The notes under the pieces are model-generated. The model had not been told where the DNA came from. It made no database searches and saw only the letters and a program-made list of their open reading frames with translations. Shown here piece after piece: positions 34,767 through 44,644 of a stretch of 64,000 nt of DNA; positions within the stretch are counted from its first letter, which is position 1, and every line of letters starts with the position of its first letter. The position numbers and the translations under genes were made by a program. Source of the stretch: Nocardiopsis sp. YSL2 (GTDB lineage: Bacteria > Actinomycetota > Actinomycetes > Streptosporangiales > Streptosporangiaceae); NCBI RefSeq assembly GCF_030555055.1, contig NZ_JAMOAO010000001.1, forward strand, positions 4,898,001 through 4,962,000. The letters are read 5' to 3'.

Positions 34767-35696
34767 ATGGGAACGAAAGGCACCATAGTGCTGGATGCGG
34801 TGGACGCGGCGCTGATGCGCGCGTTGCAGGGGGACGGCAGAGCGACATTCCAGGCCCTGGCGGACGGGGTCGGGTTGTCCCGGACGGCGGTGCGCGCCAG
34901 AGTGCGCCAGCTCGTGCAGTCGGGGGCGATCCGGATCGTCGGCGTGCTGCACGCCGGTGTGGTCGGCATGGAGGTCCTCGGTCATGTGTCCTTCCGGGTC
35001 GATGGCCCGGTGGGGCCGTTGATGGAGGAGCTGGGCGAACGCGAGGCCGTGACCTTCGCCGCGCAGGCGGCCGGGCGCTTCCCGGCCGTCGCGCAGGTGC
35101 GGGTGGCCGACGACGCCGCCCTCACCAAGGAACTCGCCGACCTGCGGTCGCTGCCGGGGGTGGAGGGCGCGGAGGTGTTCCGTGCCACGTCGGTGTTCAA
35201 GGACGCCCACAGCAGTGTGCGGGAACTGCGCGACATCGAGTTGGACGCGCTGGACTGGCGGCTGGTTCGCCGACTGCTCAAGGACGGCCGGTCCTCGTAC
35301 GCGGACCTGGCGCGCCAGGTGGGCCTGTCGCAGGCCGCGGCGCGCTCGCGCGTGGTGCGCCTGCTGAACGCCGGCGTCGTGCACGTGACGGCTCTGGTGG
35401 AGCCCTCGGCGGTGGGCGCCAACGAGCAGTTGGGGTTCGGCCTGCGGTGCCGGGGGGACGCCGGGACACTCGGCGCGGCGCTGGCGAACCTGACCAGGAT
35501 CTCCTTCCTGGCCAGCGGATTCGGGCGCTACGACGTCATCGGAACGCTGACCGCGCCGGATCGCCACCGCTTGGTGGAGGCCCTGGAATCGGTCCGCGCG
35601 ACGCCCGGGGTGTCGTACGTGGAGACCTGGGACCACCTGTCGGTGCGCAAGGAGCGCCGGGGCGGCGAGCGGCCGATGGGGTGGCCGCCGGGGTGA
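34767..35696 (+). CDS. Tandem AsnC/Lrp-type transcriptional regulator
   Basis: A 309-residue protein made of two AsnC-type units. Helix-turn-helix one is at about 8-50 (ALMRALQGDGRATFQALADG, then LSRTAVRARVRQL). The second is at about 160-205 (RLVRRLLKDGRSSYADLARQ, then LSQAAARSRVVRL). Each is followed by a ligand-binding RAM-like alpha/beta segment. Such fused regulators are common in actinobacteria and usually sense amino acids. ATG 34767 follows GGGGGAAGGG; a GTG at 34698 is a weaker alternative. The next gene on the strand (RraA-like) is about 200 bp on, past a hairpin, so probably separate. Confidence 0.9.
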   Translation: MGTKGTIVLDAVDAALMRALQGDGRATFQALADGVGLSRTAVRARVRQLVQSGAIRIVGVLHAGVVGMEVLGHVSFRVDGPVGPLMEELGEREAVTFAAQAAGRFPAVAQVRVADDAALTKELADLRSLPGVEGAEVFRATSVFKDAHSSVRELRDIELDALDWRLVRRLLKDGRSSYADLARQVGLSQAAARSRVVRLLNAGVVHVTALVEPSAVGANEQLGFGLRCRGDAGTLGAALANLTRISFLASGFGRYDVIGTLTAPDRHRLVEALESVRATPGVSYVETWDHLSVRKERRGGERPMGWPPG

Positions 35697-35697
35697 C

Positions 35698-35723
35698 GGG
35701 CGCACGACTCCTCGTGCGTGCCC
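35698..35723 (+). terminator. Terminator hairpin after the Lrp-type gene
   Basis: GCACGA (35702-35707) pairs with TCGTGC (35712-35717), extended by GGGC/GCCC with a small bulge, directly after the stop codon. Confidence 0.55.
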
Positions 35724-35893
35724 GGTGGCGCCCGGTGAACGAACTCGGGCGTCCCGGCCCTATCTGTAACCATCGGTAGCATTTTTGCGTGTTTCCATGG
35801 CGTATGCCTTGCGTCACGCTTAAGTTACCCGTGAGTATAGAGGGGGTCGGTGCGAGTCGACCGCACCAGGCGCGGGTGTAGTGGGAGGCAGAC

Positions 35894-36679
35894 GTGGCGC
35901 TTGCTAAGACGTTGACGGCGGTGGGAACGGTGGGGCTCGCCCGGTGTGGCGGCCGCCCCTTCGGCACGCACCTGTTCTCGGTCTGGCCGGGGGCGGCGCT
36001 GGCCGCGACCGCCTTCCCGGTCCGCTGTACACCGGGGGACAACCTCGCCCTGCACGTGGCGGTGGCCCAGGCGCCTCCGGGGTCCGCCCTGGTCGTGGAC
36101 GTGGCCGGTGACTCCGAGTACGGCTACGTCGACGAGATCATCGCCGTCGCCGCGCGGACCCGGGGCGTGGCCGGCATCGTCCTGGACGGGTGCGTGCGCG
36201 ACATCGCCGCCATCGCCCGCTGCCAGCTGCCCGTCTTCAGCGCCGGGGTGGCCGTGCGCGAGGCCGGACACGACGCGGGGGGAGCGGTCGGCCAGCAGAT
36301 CAGCATGACGGCCAACGGGCCAGCGCCGCTGCCGGTGCGGCGGGGCGACTGGATCGTCGCCGACGACGACGGTGTCGTCTGCCTGCCGCGAGCCCAGGTC
36401 AGCGCCATCATCACCGAGGCCATGAGCAGCCTGACCCGCGAGCGCGCGCTCGTCGACGCCGTGGCGGCCGGGGAGAGCACACTGGACCTGTTGGGCCTGG
36501 ACCCCTCGCGGGTCGCGGGCTGGGAGGGCGCGAACGAGGAGCGTCCGCGGCCGGGCCTCGGACGGATGCACCGCCTGGGGCGCCGCGATACCGCCGCACG
36601 CGTGGTCGAGGGCCTGTCCGCCCTCCGGGCGCGCGGCGGCCACCTGCCCGCCCTGGGCGACGCCTACGGCACCGACTGA
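35894..36679 (+). CDS. RraA-like / 4-hydroxy-4-methyl-2-oxoglutarate aldolase family protein
   Basis: A 261-residue member of the RraA/HMG-aldolase family. The swivelling beta/alpha fold is marked by LHVAVAQAPPGSALVVDVAG, then GIVLDGCVRDIAAIARCQLP, where the DG..RD motif holds the Mg/substrate site, and later GDWIVADDDGVVCLPRA. RraA proper inhibits RNase E, while most actinobacterial relatives with an intact Asp/Arg are pyruvate-type aldolases; the motif here favours an enzyme. The last 60 residues go beyond the usual length. GTG 35894 follows GGGAGGC. It is convergent with the FadR-type gene, separated by a strong terminator. Confidence 0.82.
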   Translation: MALAKTLTAVGTVGLARCGGRPFGTHLFSVWPGAALAATAFPVRCTPGDNLALHVAVAQAPPGSALVVDVAGDSEYGYVDEIIAVAARTRGVAGIVLDGCVRDIAAIARCQLPVFSAGVAVREAGHDAGGAVGQQISMTANGPAPLPVRRGDWIVADDDGVVCLPRAQVSAIITEAMSSLTRERALVDAVAAGESTLDLLGLDPSRVAGWEGANEERPRPGLGRMHRLGRRDTAARVVEGLSALRARGGHLPALGDAYGTD

Positions 36680-36719
36680 GCGCGGGGCGGAACCGGGCGG
36701 GGTTCGCAGGAGCAGTGAG

Positions 36720-36760
36720 CGGTCGGGGCCCGTTTCCTGAGGGGAGGCGGGCCCCGACCG
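36720..36760. terminator. Bidirectional terminator hairpin
   Basis: CGGTCGGGGCCCG (36720-36732) and CGGGCCCCGACCG (36748-36760) form a perfect 13-bp stem between convergent genes. Confidence 0.85.
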
Positions 36761-36812
36761 GCGTGCGCGGCACGGTGGGGGGAGCGCGCACGGCCCGGCC
36801 GTGGTGAGCCGC

Positions 36813-37514
36813 TCAGTCCTCGGTGAGGGAGAGCAGTTCGTCGATGTAGCAGGTGGCCTCACGGGCGGCCGCGGGGGCGTCGGCGGCGCGGATCGCCTCC
36901 GTCAGGCCCGTGTGGTCGATGCCCTCGGTCGCCGAGGACGGGCGGTCGGCGGCTTCCGCGCTCTGCCCGTAGGCGGTGTGCGCGATGCTCGCGTAGACGA
37001 CCTGGGCGATGTCGTCGTACAGATCGATGAGCAGGGTGTTGTGCGTGGCGTTGACCACCGCCCGGTGGAACGTGAAGTCGGCCTCCACGAACGCGCCCAT
37101 GTCGCGCTCGCGCCAGGCCTCCTCGCGCAGGGCCATGGCGCGGTCGATGCCCGCCATGTCCTCCTCGCTGTGGCGCAGCGCCGCCAGTCGCGCGGCCTCC
37201 ACCTCCAGCGCTCGGCGCACCTCCAGGTTCTCCCGCAGGCGTGAGCGCTCCAGCCGGCGGCGCAGGGCGCCGCCGAGCTCGCTGGAGGCGCGGACGAAGG
37301 TCCCCGCGCCCTGCCGGATCTCCAGGAGCCCGGCGTGGGCGAGGGCGCGGACGGCCTCGCGGACGGTGTTGCGGCCCACCTCGAGCTGGTCGGACAGCTC
37401 CGACTCGGTGGGGATGCGGTCGCCGACGCCCCATTCACCCGAGTCGATCTGGGCTCGTAACTGACTGATGACCTGGTCGACGAGACCGGTCCGGCGTGTC
37501 GAGGCGAGGGGCAC
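36813..37514 (-). CDS. FadR/GntR-family (FCD domain) transcriptional regulator
   Basis: A 233-residue regulator. The GntR winged helix is at about 10-75 (IPTESELSDQLEVGRNTVRE). The all-helical FCD ligand domain follows (RRALEVEAARLAALR, then FVEADFTFHRAVVNATHN with metal-binding Asp/His residues). GTG 37514 has AGGAGGTTACGC, a very strong ribosome site. It is divergent from an MFS transporter of the CynX/NimT type, a common actinobacterial pairing, and likely represses it. The ligand is probably a small carboxylate or the transporter's substrate. Confidence 0.9.
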   Translation of the reverse strand: MPLASTRRTGLVDQVISQLRAQIDSGEWGVGDRIPTESELSDQLEVGRNTVREAVRALAHAGLLEIRQGAGTFVRASSELGGALRRRLERSRLRENLEVRRALEVEAARLAALRHSEEDMAGIDRAMALREEAWRERDMGAFVEADFTFHRAVVNATHNTLLIDLYDDIAQVVYASIAHTAYGQSAEAADRPSSATEGIDHTGLTEAIRAADAPAAAREATCYIDELLSLTED

Positions 37515-37651
37515 GCGTAACCTCCTAGGGGCGGGTCGCCGGATGACTGGGCCAGCGCACGGGTACGGATCGGTTAGGCCGGAGCTTAGACCAGTTGCGG
37601 GCTGGAAATGACGGCGAACGGCAATGCGTTATCCTCATGAAGTACATCGGG

Positions 37652-37662
37652 TCATCCTATGA
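37652..37662. promoter_or_regulatory. Candidate operator TCATCCTATGA
   Basis: A short inverted repeat TCAT-CCT-ATGA lies 18 bp before the MFS start codon, in the divergent FadR/MFS spacer, overlapping a possible -10 (TATGAAT). It is a plausible regulator site, not proven. Confidence 0.35.
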
Positions 37663-37680
37663 ATATGTGAGCCCCCTCCC

Positions 37681-38967
37681 ATGAGAGTCACCTCCGCACC
37701 GAGCACCGGCGATCAGAGCGGTTCCCCGCACGGGGGGACCGCTGCCTCCCGTCCCGGGCGCGGACTCCTGCTGCTGGTGGCGGTCGGTATCGCTCTGGCC
37801 GCCCTCAACCTGCGGACCGCCATCACCAGTGTAGGTCCGGTGCTCGGGGAGGTCACCGACGGTCTGGGCATGACCGCCGTCGGTGCGGGAGTGCTCACGA
37901 CCCTGCCCGTGCTGTGCTTCGCCCTCTTCGGCGGGCTCACCCCGGCGCTGGCCAGACGCCTGGGGGAGCACCACCTCCTCGTCTTCGCCCTCGGCGCGGT
38001 CTTCGTCGGGCTCGTCGCCCGCGCCTTCGCGCCCTACCCCTGGCTCTTCCTGGTCCTGAGCGTCGTGGCACTCTCCGGTGGAGCGATGGGTAATGTCATC
38101 CTCCCCGCGTTGGTCAAGGAACACTTCCCCGACCGCGTGGGCCTGATGACGACCGTCTACACCACGGCGCTGGCGGCGGGCACCGCCATCGCGGCCGCGG
38201 CGACGGTGCCCGTGGAGCAGGCGACGGGCCAGTGGCGCGTCGCGCTGGGCTCCTACGCCCTCTTCGCGCTCGTGGCGGCCCTGCCCTGGCTCCTGGCCCT
38301 GCGCGCCGAACCGCGCCGCGGCGGGGGCGGACGCCACCTGAGCTTCCGCCAGGTGCTGGGCACGGGCATCGGCCGACAGGCCGTGCTCTACTTCGGGACC
38401 CAGTCCTCCATCGCCTACATCATGTTCGGCTGGTACGCGCAGATGCTGCGGGACCAGGGGATGGACGCCCAGTCCGCGGGCCTGGCGCTGTCGTACCTGA
38501 CGCTGCTGGGCGTGCCGATGTCACTGATCCTGCCCACCCTCGTGACCCGGATGCGCAACACGAGCCCGGTCGTGGTCATGTTCGCGGTCGCCTACCTGGC
38601 CGGCTTCGCCGGGATGTGGGTCGCGCCGCTGACGGGGGTGTGGGTGTGGACGACACTCGTCGGCATGGGCATGGGCAGCTTCGTGTTCGCCCTGACCGTG
38701 TTCGCCCTGCGCACGCGCACGGGCCCGGGGACCGCGGCGATGTCGGCCACCAGCCAGAGCCTGGGCTACCTCATGGGCGGGGCCGGACCCTTCCTGTTCG
38801 GGCTGCTGCACGAGCTCAGCGGCGGCTGGCACGCGCCCCTGGCCCTGCTGGTGACCCTGACGGTGGTCAACCTGGTCGTCGGGATCCTGCTGTCGCGCCC
38901 CCGCTTCCTGGAGGACGCGATCGCCGCCCGGGAGGTCAGACCGGAAGCCAGTCGAGCCGGCCGATGA
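37681..38967 (+). CDS. MFS transporter, CynX/NimT family
   Basis: A 428-residue permease with 12 predicted spans. The first span has LALAALNLRTAITSVGPVLG-like text (ALAALNLRTAITSVGPVLGE), a strong CynX/NimT signature, and the second half has SQSLGYLMGGAGPFLFGLLH. Members export or import cyanate, 2-nitroimidazole or unknown small solutes. The N-terminal 25 residues are a Ser/Gly-rich cytosolic tail. It is divergent from a FadR-type regulator. Its last 32 bp overlap the end of the convergent CPBP protease gene, an unusually tight arrangement. Confidence 0.92.
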   Translation: MRVTSAPSTGDQSGSPHGGTAASRPGRGLLLLVAVGIALAALNLRTAITSVGPVLGEVTDGLGMTAVGAGVLTTLPVLCFALFGGLTPALARRLGEHHLLVFALGAVFVGLVARAFAPYPWLFLVLSVVALSGGAMGNVILPALVKEHFPDRVGLMTTVYTTALAAGTAIAAAATVPVEQATGQWRVALGSYALFALVAALPWLLALRAEPRRGGGGRHLSFRQVLGTGIGRQAVLYFGTQSSIAYIMFGWYAQMLRDQGMDAQSAGLALSYLTLLGVPMSLILPTLVTRMRNTSPVVVMFAVAYLAGFAGMWVAPLTGVWVWTTLVGMGMGSFVFALTVFALRTRTGPGTAAMSATSQSLGYLMGGAGPFLFGLLHELSGGWHAPLALLVTLTVVNLVVGILLSRPRFLEDAIAAREVRPEASRAGR

Positions 38968-39751
38968 GGTAGACCGACCCGACGAACGCCACGACGTCGA
39001 TGACCGTGTGCGCCACCACCAGCGGCATCACCCGGCCGTAGCGCAGGTAGAACCAGCCGAACACCAGGCCCATCACCAGGTTGCCGAAGAACATCCCCAC
39101 GCCCTGGTAGAGGTGGTAGAAGGCGCGCAGCACGGAGCTGGCCAGCACCGACTTCCACGGCGACCATCCCAGCTGCCCGAACCGGTGCAGCAGGTAGCCG
39201 ACCACGACGACCTCCTCCAGGACGCCGTTCTTGACGGCCTGCAGGACGAGCACGAGGGAGTCCCACCAGTGGCCCTCCAGGGTGCTGGGCGCGATGGTGC
39301 GCGTCAGGCCCAGCTGCCAGGACACGATGTAGACGACCAGCCCGCCCAGGCCGATCAGGGCCGCCAGCGCGGCGCCGCCGCCCAGGTCCAGGCCGGGACG
39401 TCGCACGTCGAAGCCGATCGTGTGTGCCGAGTCGCCGGTCCGGTGCAGCAGGTACAGCACCAGCAGGACCGGCGCCAGCGCGAAGACCACCGCGTAGAGC
39501 TGGTAGGACAGGTCCAGCCACGGCCGCTCGACGGCACGCGGGTTCACCAGGCTCGCGGTCTGCTCGGCGAGGCTCTCGGCGGCGGTCAGGGCGCCGGCGA
39601 AGGAGATGGTCGACGCCACCGCCGCCGCGCCCAGGGACAGGGCCAGGACGCACAGGATCTCCCAGCGCAGCAGGCGCGGGGCGAGGGGCGGGGCGGACGC
39701 GGTGTCGGAGGCGCGGGTCGCGCGCGCCTCGTGGTGGGTCTTGTCGCTCAC
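38936..39751 (-). CDS. CPBP family intramembrane glutamic endopeptidase
   Basis: A 271-residue membrane protease of the CPBP (Abi/Rce1-like) group with six or more spans. Motif 1 is NGVLEEVVVVGYL with the EE pair. Motif 2 is SSVLRAFYHLYQG, where an Arg-..-His pattern replaces F..xH. Motif 3 is VVAHTVIDVVAF with the final His and Asp. Relatives process prenylated or bacteriocin-like peptides or give immunity; the substrate here is unknown. The start is at GTG 39751. The 3' end overlaps the MFS gene on the other strand. Confidence 0.87.
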   Translation of the reverse strand: MSDKTHHEARATRASDTASAPPLAPRLLRWEILCVLALSLGAAAVASTISFAGALTAAESLAEQTASLVNPRAVERPWLDLSYQLYAVVFALAPVLLVLYLLHRTGDSAHTIGFDVRRPGLDLGGGAALAALIGLGGLVVYIVSWQLGLTRTIAPSTLEGHWWDSLVLVLQAVKNGVLEEVVVVGYLLHRFGQLGWSPWKSVLASSVLRAFYHLYQGVGMFFGNLVMGLVFGWFYLRYGRVMPLVVAHTVIDVVAFVGSVYLIGRLDWLPV

Positions 39752-39813
39752 GCGTCGAATCTACGTGCTGCCCGGGAGGGATCGCGACGGGCCCCGACCA
39801 GGAACGGCGCGGA

Positions 39814-40020
39814 TCAGTAGCCGCCCGGCGCGTCCTCCTCGCCGTCCTCCTCGCCGTCCTCCGTGTCCTCCTGGTCCCCGGGCTCCTCCACGGCCGGGTC
39901 GTCGTCGCCCGTGTCCTCACAGGCAGCGGTGCCGAAGACGGCGGCGGCGGCGATCGCGCCGCCGACGAGGAGGCGCCGGGCGGTGACGAGGAACTGATCG
40001 GGGTGGTCGGCGGGCTTCAT
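39814..40020 (-). CDS. Small acidic exported protein, possibly a lipoprotein (68 aa)
   Basis: A 68-residue frame. A basic start (MKPADHPDQFLVTARR) is followed by a hydrophobic stretch LLVGGAIAAAAVFGTAAC. The remaining 35 residues are almost all Asp/Glu/Gly. TAAC is a poor lipobox, so membrane anchoring is uncertain. No family is recognised. ATG 40020 is the first start that gives the signal-like layout. It lies downstream of aceA past two terminators, so it is transcribed on its own. Confidence 0.5.
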   Translation of the reverse strand: MKPADHPDQFLVTARRLLVGGAIAAAAVFGTAACEDTGDDDPAVEEPGDQEDTEDGEEDGEEDAPGGY

Positions 40021-40178
40021 CGGGACTCCATCCGGTCGGGCACGCGTTCGTGCGGTCGAACCGCGTACCCGCCACCGTAGGAGGGGTTCCTCCGGTGCGG
40101 CCGGGGACGCGCCGGGGATCCACGGATCGGCGGTCGCGGGCTTTGGCCCGGGCGGGCGCCGCTCCGGACACAGGACAA

Positions 40179-40224
40179 GCCGCCGGCCATGCGCGTGTGA
40201 CACGGACCGCGCATGGCCGACGGC
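40179..40224 (-). terminator. Second hairpin behind aceA
   Basis: GCCGCCGGCCATGCGCG (40179-40195) pairs with CGCGCATGGCCGACGGC (40208-40224), 17 bp with one mismatch. It backs up the hairpin at 40233-40283. Confidence 0.65.
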
Positions 40225-40232
40225 TAGGGGGT

Positions 40233-40283
40233 GACGGTCGTCCCGCCCCGCCCCAGCCACGAAAGCGGGGTGGGACGACCGTC
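40233..40283 (-). terminator. Terminator of aceA
   Basis: A 19-bp stem between 40233-40251 and 40265-40283 (one wobble pair) with a 13-nt loop, 19 bp after the aceA stop codon. It is among the strongest hairpins in the window. Confidence 0.85.
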
Positions 40284-40301
40284 TGGGAACGAAGACCAGT
40301 G

Positions 40302-41600
<1,299 letters not shown>

Positions 41601-41720
41601 GTTCGTTCCCGCCTTACGTGTAGTCCCCAAGGTGTTCTCACCGGTCGAGGGAGGCCGAACCAGAGCCAGGGGGTGAGCCCTGGGCGGTATGTTCCCCGCC
41701 GGTAACTATGATTCTTGGGC

Positions 41721-41769
41721 AAGATCCAAGGGTTTTCCACCTCAAATCGTGTGAAGATCTTGGATTCTT
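41721..41769. promoter_or_regulatory. Candidate ScfR/RamB operator (inverted repeat)
   Basis: AAGATCCAAG (41721-41730) and CTTGGATTCTT (41759-41769) are near-inverted copies within the 185-bp aceA/scfR spacer. They are placed where a regulator could control both genes. The consensus is not known for this genus. Confidence 0.4.
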
Positions 41770-41785
41770 TCCGTACTATGAACGC

Positions 41786-43261
41786 ATGGCGTACTTTGGT
41801 GCTGAAGAAATACCGTCTTTGACGGGTGACCTAGATCTCGTTACCTTCGGGCAGCGGCTCCGTCATCTGCGCCGAGCGCGCGGCCTGACCCTCTCTGACC
41901 TGGGAGAACGCGTGGGTCGGGCGCCCTCGCAGCTGTCCCTCCTGGAGAACGGCAAACGTGAGCCCAAGCTCTCCCTGCTCACGTCCCTCGCCTCCGCCCT
42001 CGGTGTCTCGGTTGAGGAACTTCTGTCGAAGCAGCCCCCGAGCCGGCGCGCGCAGCTGGAGATCACCGTCGAGGAAGCCCAGCGCGACCCCCTCTACCAG
42101 GGGTTGAACCTGCCGCACCTGAAGGTCGGCAAGCGGGTGCCCAACGACGTCCTCGAACACATCGTGGGGCTGTACGACGAACTCAAGCGGCGCCACGCCA
42201 AGCCGACGGCCACCCCGGAGGAGGCGCGGCGGGCCAACGCCGACCTGCGCCGCCAGATGCGCGAGCGCGGCAACTACTTCGAGAACATCGAGAAGGCGGC
42301 GGCCGAGACCCTGGCCGCCGTCAACTACACCGCCGGGGCCCTGTCGCAGGGGCAGATCCTCGCGATCGCCACCCACCACGGGTTCAACCTCAAGTACGTG
42401 CAGGACCTGCCCCGCTCGGTGCGCTCGTTGACCGACCACATCAACCGGCGCATCTATCTCAAGCGCGAGACGACCCTGGGCATGCACAGCCCCCGCACGA
42501 TCCTGTTGCAGACCCTGGGCCACGTCATCCTCGGCCACGGCCAGCCCCGCGACTTCGGCGACTTCCTGCGCCAGCGGGTGGAGGCCAACTACTTCGCGGC
42601 GGCCGTCCTCATACCCGAGTCCACCGCCGTCACCTACCTCCAGGAGGCCAAGCAGGCCCGCGACCTGTCCGTGGAGGACCTGCGCGACGTGTACTCGGTC
42701 TCCTACGAGATGGCCGCCCACCGGTTCACCAACCTGGCCCACCGCCACCTGGACCTGGTCTGCCACTTCATCCGCAACGACGAGACCGGCATCATCTACA
42801 AGGCCTACGAGAACGACGGCCTGGTCTTCCCGACCGACGACACCGGCGCCATCGAGGGCCAGCGCATGTGCCGCCAGTGGTCGGGCCGCCAGGTGTTCGC
42901 CTCCCCGGACCGCTACTCGATCTACTACCAGTACACGGACAAGCCCAACGGCACGCACTGGTGCGTGGCGCACGTGGACCCCAGCCGCGAGCGCAACTTC
43001 GCCATCACCCTGGGCGTGCCCTACAAGGAGTCCCGCTGGTTCCGCGGCCGGGAGACGACCAACCGGACCAAGTCCAACTGCCCCAACGGCGAGTGCTGCG
43101 TGCGTCCGCCCGCCGATCTGGCCGCCCGCTGGGAGGGCAACGTGTGGCCGTCGGCGCGCGCCCACTCCCACGTGCTGTCGGCCCTGCCCTCGGGCACCTT
43201 CCCCGGTGTGGACGAGCACGACGTGTACACCTTCCTGGAGAACCACAGCCGCGAGGACTGA
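41786..43261 (+). CDS. ScfR/RamB-type regulator of acetate and short-chain acyl metabolism
   Basis: A 491-residue regulator. The XRE helix-turn-helix is at about residues 18-75 (LRHLRRARGLTLSDLGERVG). An IrrE/ImmA-like domain with TLGHVILGHGQPRDF follows, then a C-terminal short-chain fatty acyl regulator domain with a Cys cluster (NCPNGECC). RamB and ScfR proteins control aceA and acetate activation genes and sense acyl-CoA status; the divergent aceA supports that assignment. ATG 41786 (MAYFGAEEIPS) has a weak ribosome site and an earlier in-frame start at 41708 exists, so the start is less certain. Two hairpins follow the stop. Confidence 0.9.
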   Translation: MAYFGAEEIPSLTGDLDLVTFGQRLRHLRRARGLTLSDLGERVGRAPSQLSLLENGKREPKLSLLTSLASALGVSVEELLSKQPPSRRAQLEITVEEAQRDPLYQGLNLPHLKVGKRVPNDVLEHIVGLYDELKRRHAKPTATPEEARRANADLRRQMRERGNYFENIEKAAAETLAAVNYTAGALSQGQILAIATHHGFNLKYVQDLPRSVRSLTDHINRRIYLKRETTLGMHSPRTILLQTLGHVILGHGQPRDFGDFLRQRVEANYFAAAVLIPESTAVTYLQEAKQARDLSVEDLRDVYSVSYEMAAHRFTNLAHRHLDLVCHFIRNDETGIIYKAYENDGLVFPTDDTGAIEGQRMCRQWSGRQVFASPDRYSIYYQYTDKPNGTHWCVAHVDPSRERNFAITLGVPYKESRWFRGRETTNRTKSNCPNGECCVRPPADLAARWEGNVWPSARAHSHVLSALPSGTFPGVDEHDVYTFLENHSRED

Positions 43262-43264
43262 GCG

Positions 43265-43337
43265 GCGCCCGCGTGCCGGGGCGGGGCGGCACGGGGGCGC
43301 GACGGAGGCGGGTCGGAGCCGAGGGCTGCGACCCGCC
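43265..43337 (+). terminator. Tandem terminator hairpins after scfR
   Basis: GCGCCCGCGTGCC (43265-43277) pairs with GGCACGGGGGCGC (43288-43300) with one mismatch. GGCGGGTCG (43307-43315) pairs perfectly with CGACCCGCC (43329-43337). Confidence 0.7.
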
Positions 43338-43457
43338 TGCGCCCGCCGGGTTGCGTGCGACAGGCGATAAGACGGTTCTGAACTGGTAAAACTCTGATCA
43401 ATGGGCTTTCGGTGCGCGGCTCCGGTCGGGAACCATCACCCGTGTGGGGTGAGGCTC

Positions 43458-44498
43458 ATGGGCTCCGATCCGATGTTCGTCATCACGGTGACGGCCGCCG
43501 CGGCCGTGGTCGCCGTCGCGGCCACGGTCGCGGTCATCGTGTGGCTGATGCGCCACGCGCAGCGGCCGGCGGCCGCGATGAACCGCAGGCTCGACGATGT
43601 GCGCCGCAGCGTCGAGCGGGCCCGTGTCCCGCGCGTGGCGGACGTCGTCCGGGCGGGGCGGGTGAGGGGCTCGCGGTACGCCGCACGCGTGGGGCGCCCC
43701 TGGGGCGAGGGGGCCGACCTCGCGGCGAAGGCGCGCCGGTGGGGTCGCAGCGCCGCCTCCCGGCTGCGGTCGGGGGTGGCCGGGCCGCCCGCGGCCGGCG
43801 GGCTCGGGTGGCCGGGGCGCGCGGCCAACGCCCACCCGGTGGTCGCGGTGGGCGCGCTCGGAGCGGCCGCGGCGGTGTCGTTCGGTCTGCTCTACGCGGG
43901 CACGGAGACGGCGCCGGGCTCCGGTGAGTCCGCTTCGCCCGTGGCCGGGACCGTGCCCCTGGCCGACCCCGACCCCTTGGTGGCCGACCCCACGGGCGAA
44001 CCGGACGGAGCCGCCCAGCAGGCCCCCCGGCTGAGCGCGGCGACGGGGACGGCGCCGGGGGCCTCGGTCCCGGACGAGTCCGCGGAGCCGACGGGGAACG
44101 GGGAGACGTCGTCCCCGGAGGGCGGGGGAACCGCGCCGCAGCCGGATCCGGCGACCCCGACCCCCGACACCCCGCCGACCGGCGCCTCGGGACCGGATCC
44201 CGGTGCCGGGGAGGGTGCTGAGGCCGTCACCCCGACCCCCGAGCCGCCGCCCTCCGAGCCCTCAGAGCCCGCGGAGCCTCCTCCGGGACCCGGTGCGCCC
44301 TCGCCGCCCGGACCGGAGCCGCCGGACGAGCCCTCCCCGCCCGGGGATCCCACTCCACCCGAGGAGCCGTCGCAGGGCGTGGGGCCGTCCCAGGAGGCGG
44401 GGCCCACGCCCGAGCGGTCCGGGCAGCCCAGCGCGGAGCCCGTACCGTCCACCGCGGAGCCGTCCACCGCGGCCTCCCCCGAGGGGGCCGGTTTCTGA
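43458..44498 (+). CDS. Hypothetical membrane protein with long Pro-rich tail
   Basis: A 346-residue protein. Span one is at residues 5-30 (MFVITVTAAAAVVAVAATVA). A basic helical linker (NRRLDDVRRSVERARVPRVA) follows, then a second span near residue 125-145 (VVAVGALGAAAAVSFGLLYA). About 190 residues rich in Pro, Glu, Ser and Thr make up the rest. No family is recognised; the tail is probably extracellular and extended, like wall-spanning linkers. ATG 43458 follows GGGGTGAGG. The tail's composition is biased, so only the N-terminal half is well supported as a fold. Confidence 0.65.
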   Translation: MGSDPMFVITVTAAAAVVAVAATVAVIVWLMRHAQRPAAAMNRRLDDVRRSVERARVPRVADVVRAGRVRGSRYAARVGRPWGEGADLAAKARRWGRSAASRLRSGVAGPPAAGGLGWPGRAANAHPVVAVGALGAAAAVSFGLLYAGTETAPGSGESASPVAGTVPLADPDPLVADPTGEPDGAAQQAPRLSAATGTAPGASVPDESAEPTGNGETSSPEGGGTAPQPDPATPTPDTPPTGASGPDPGAGEGAEAVTPTPEPPPSEPSEPAEPPPGPGAPSPPGPEPPDEPSPPGDPTPPEEPSQGVGPSQEAGPTPERSGQPSAEPVPSTAEPSTAASPEGAGF

Positions 44499-44578
44499 CC
44501 GGCCCGAGCGCGGATCGGCGGTTCGCGGGCGGTGTCCTCCCACGGTTCATCCAGCGGTCGGGTCGCGTCGAGCCAAAC

Positions 44579-44597
44579 GTGTTACCCTTGGTAACAC
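44579..44597. promoter_or_regulatory. Operator-like palindrome GTGTTACCCTTGGTAACAC
   Basis: Perfect 8-bp inverted arms around a CTT centre, 48 bp upstream of the acyl-CoA dehydrogenase start. The size and symmetry fit a TetR-family repressor of fatty-acid genes. Confidence 0.65.
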
Positions 44598-44644
44598 TTA
44601 ATGGCCGCCCTTCCCCCGGAGGGGCCGACAAAGGATGTAAGCGC

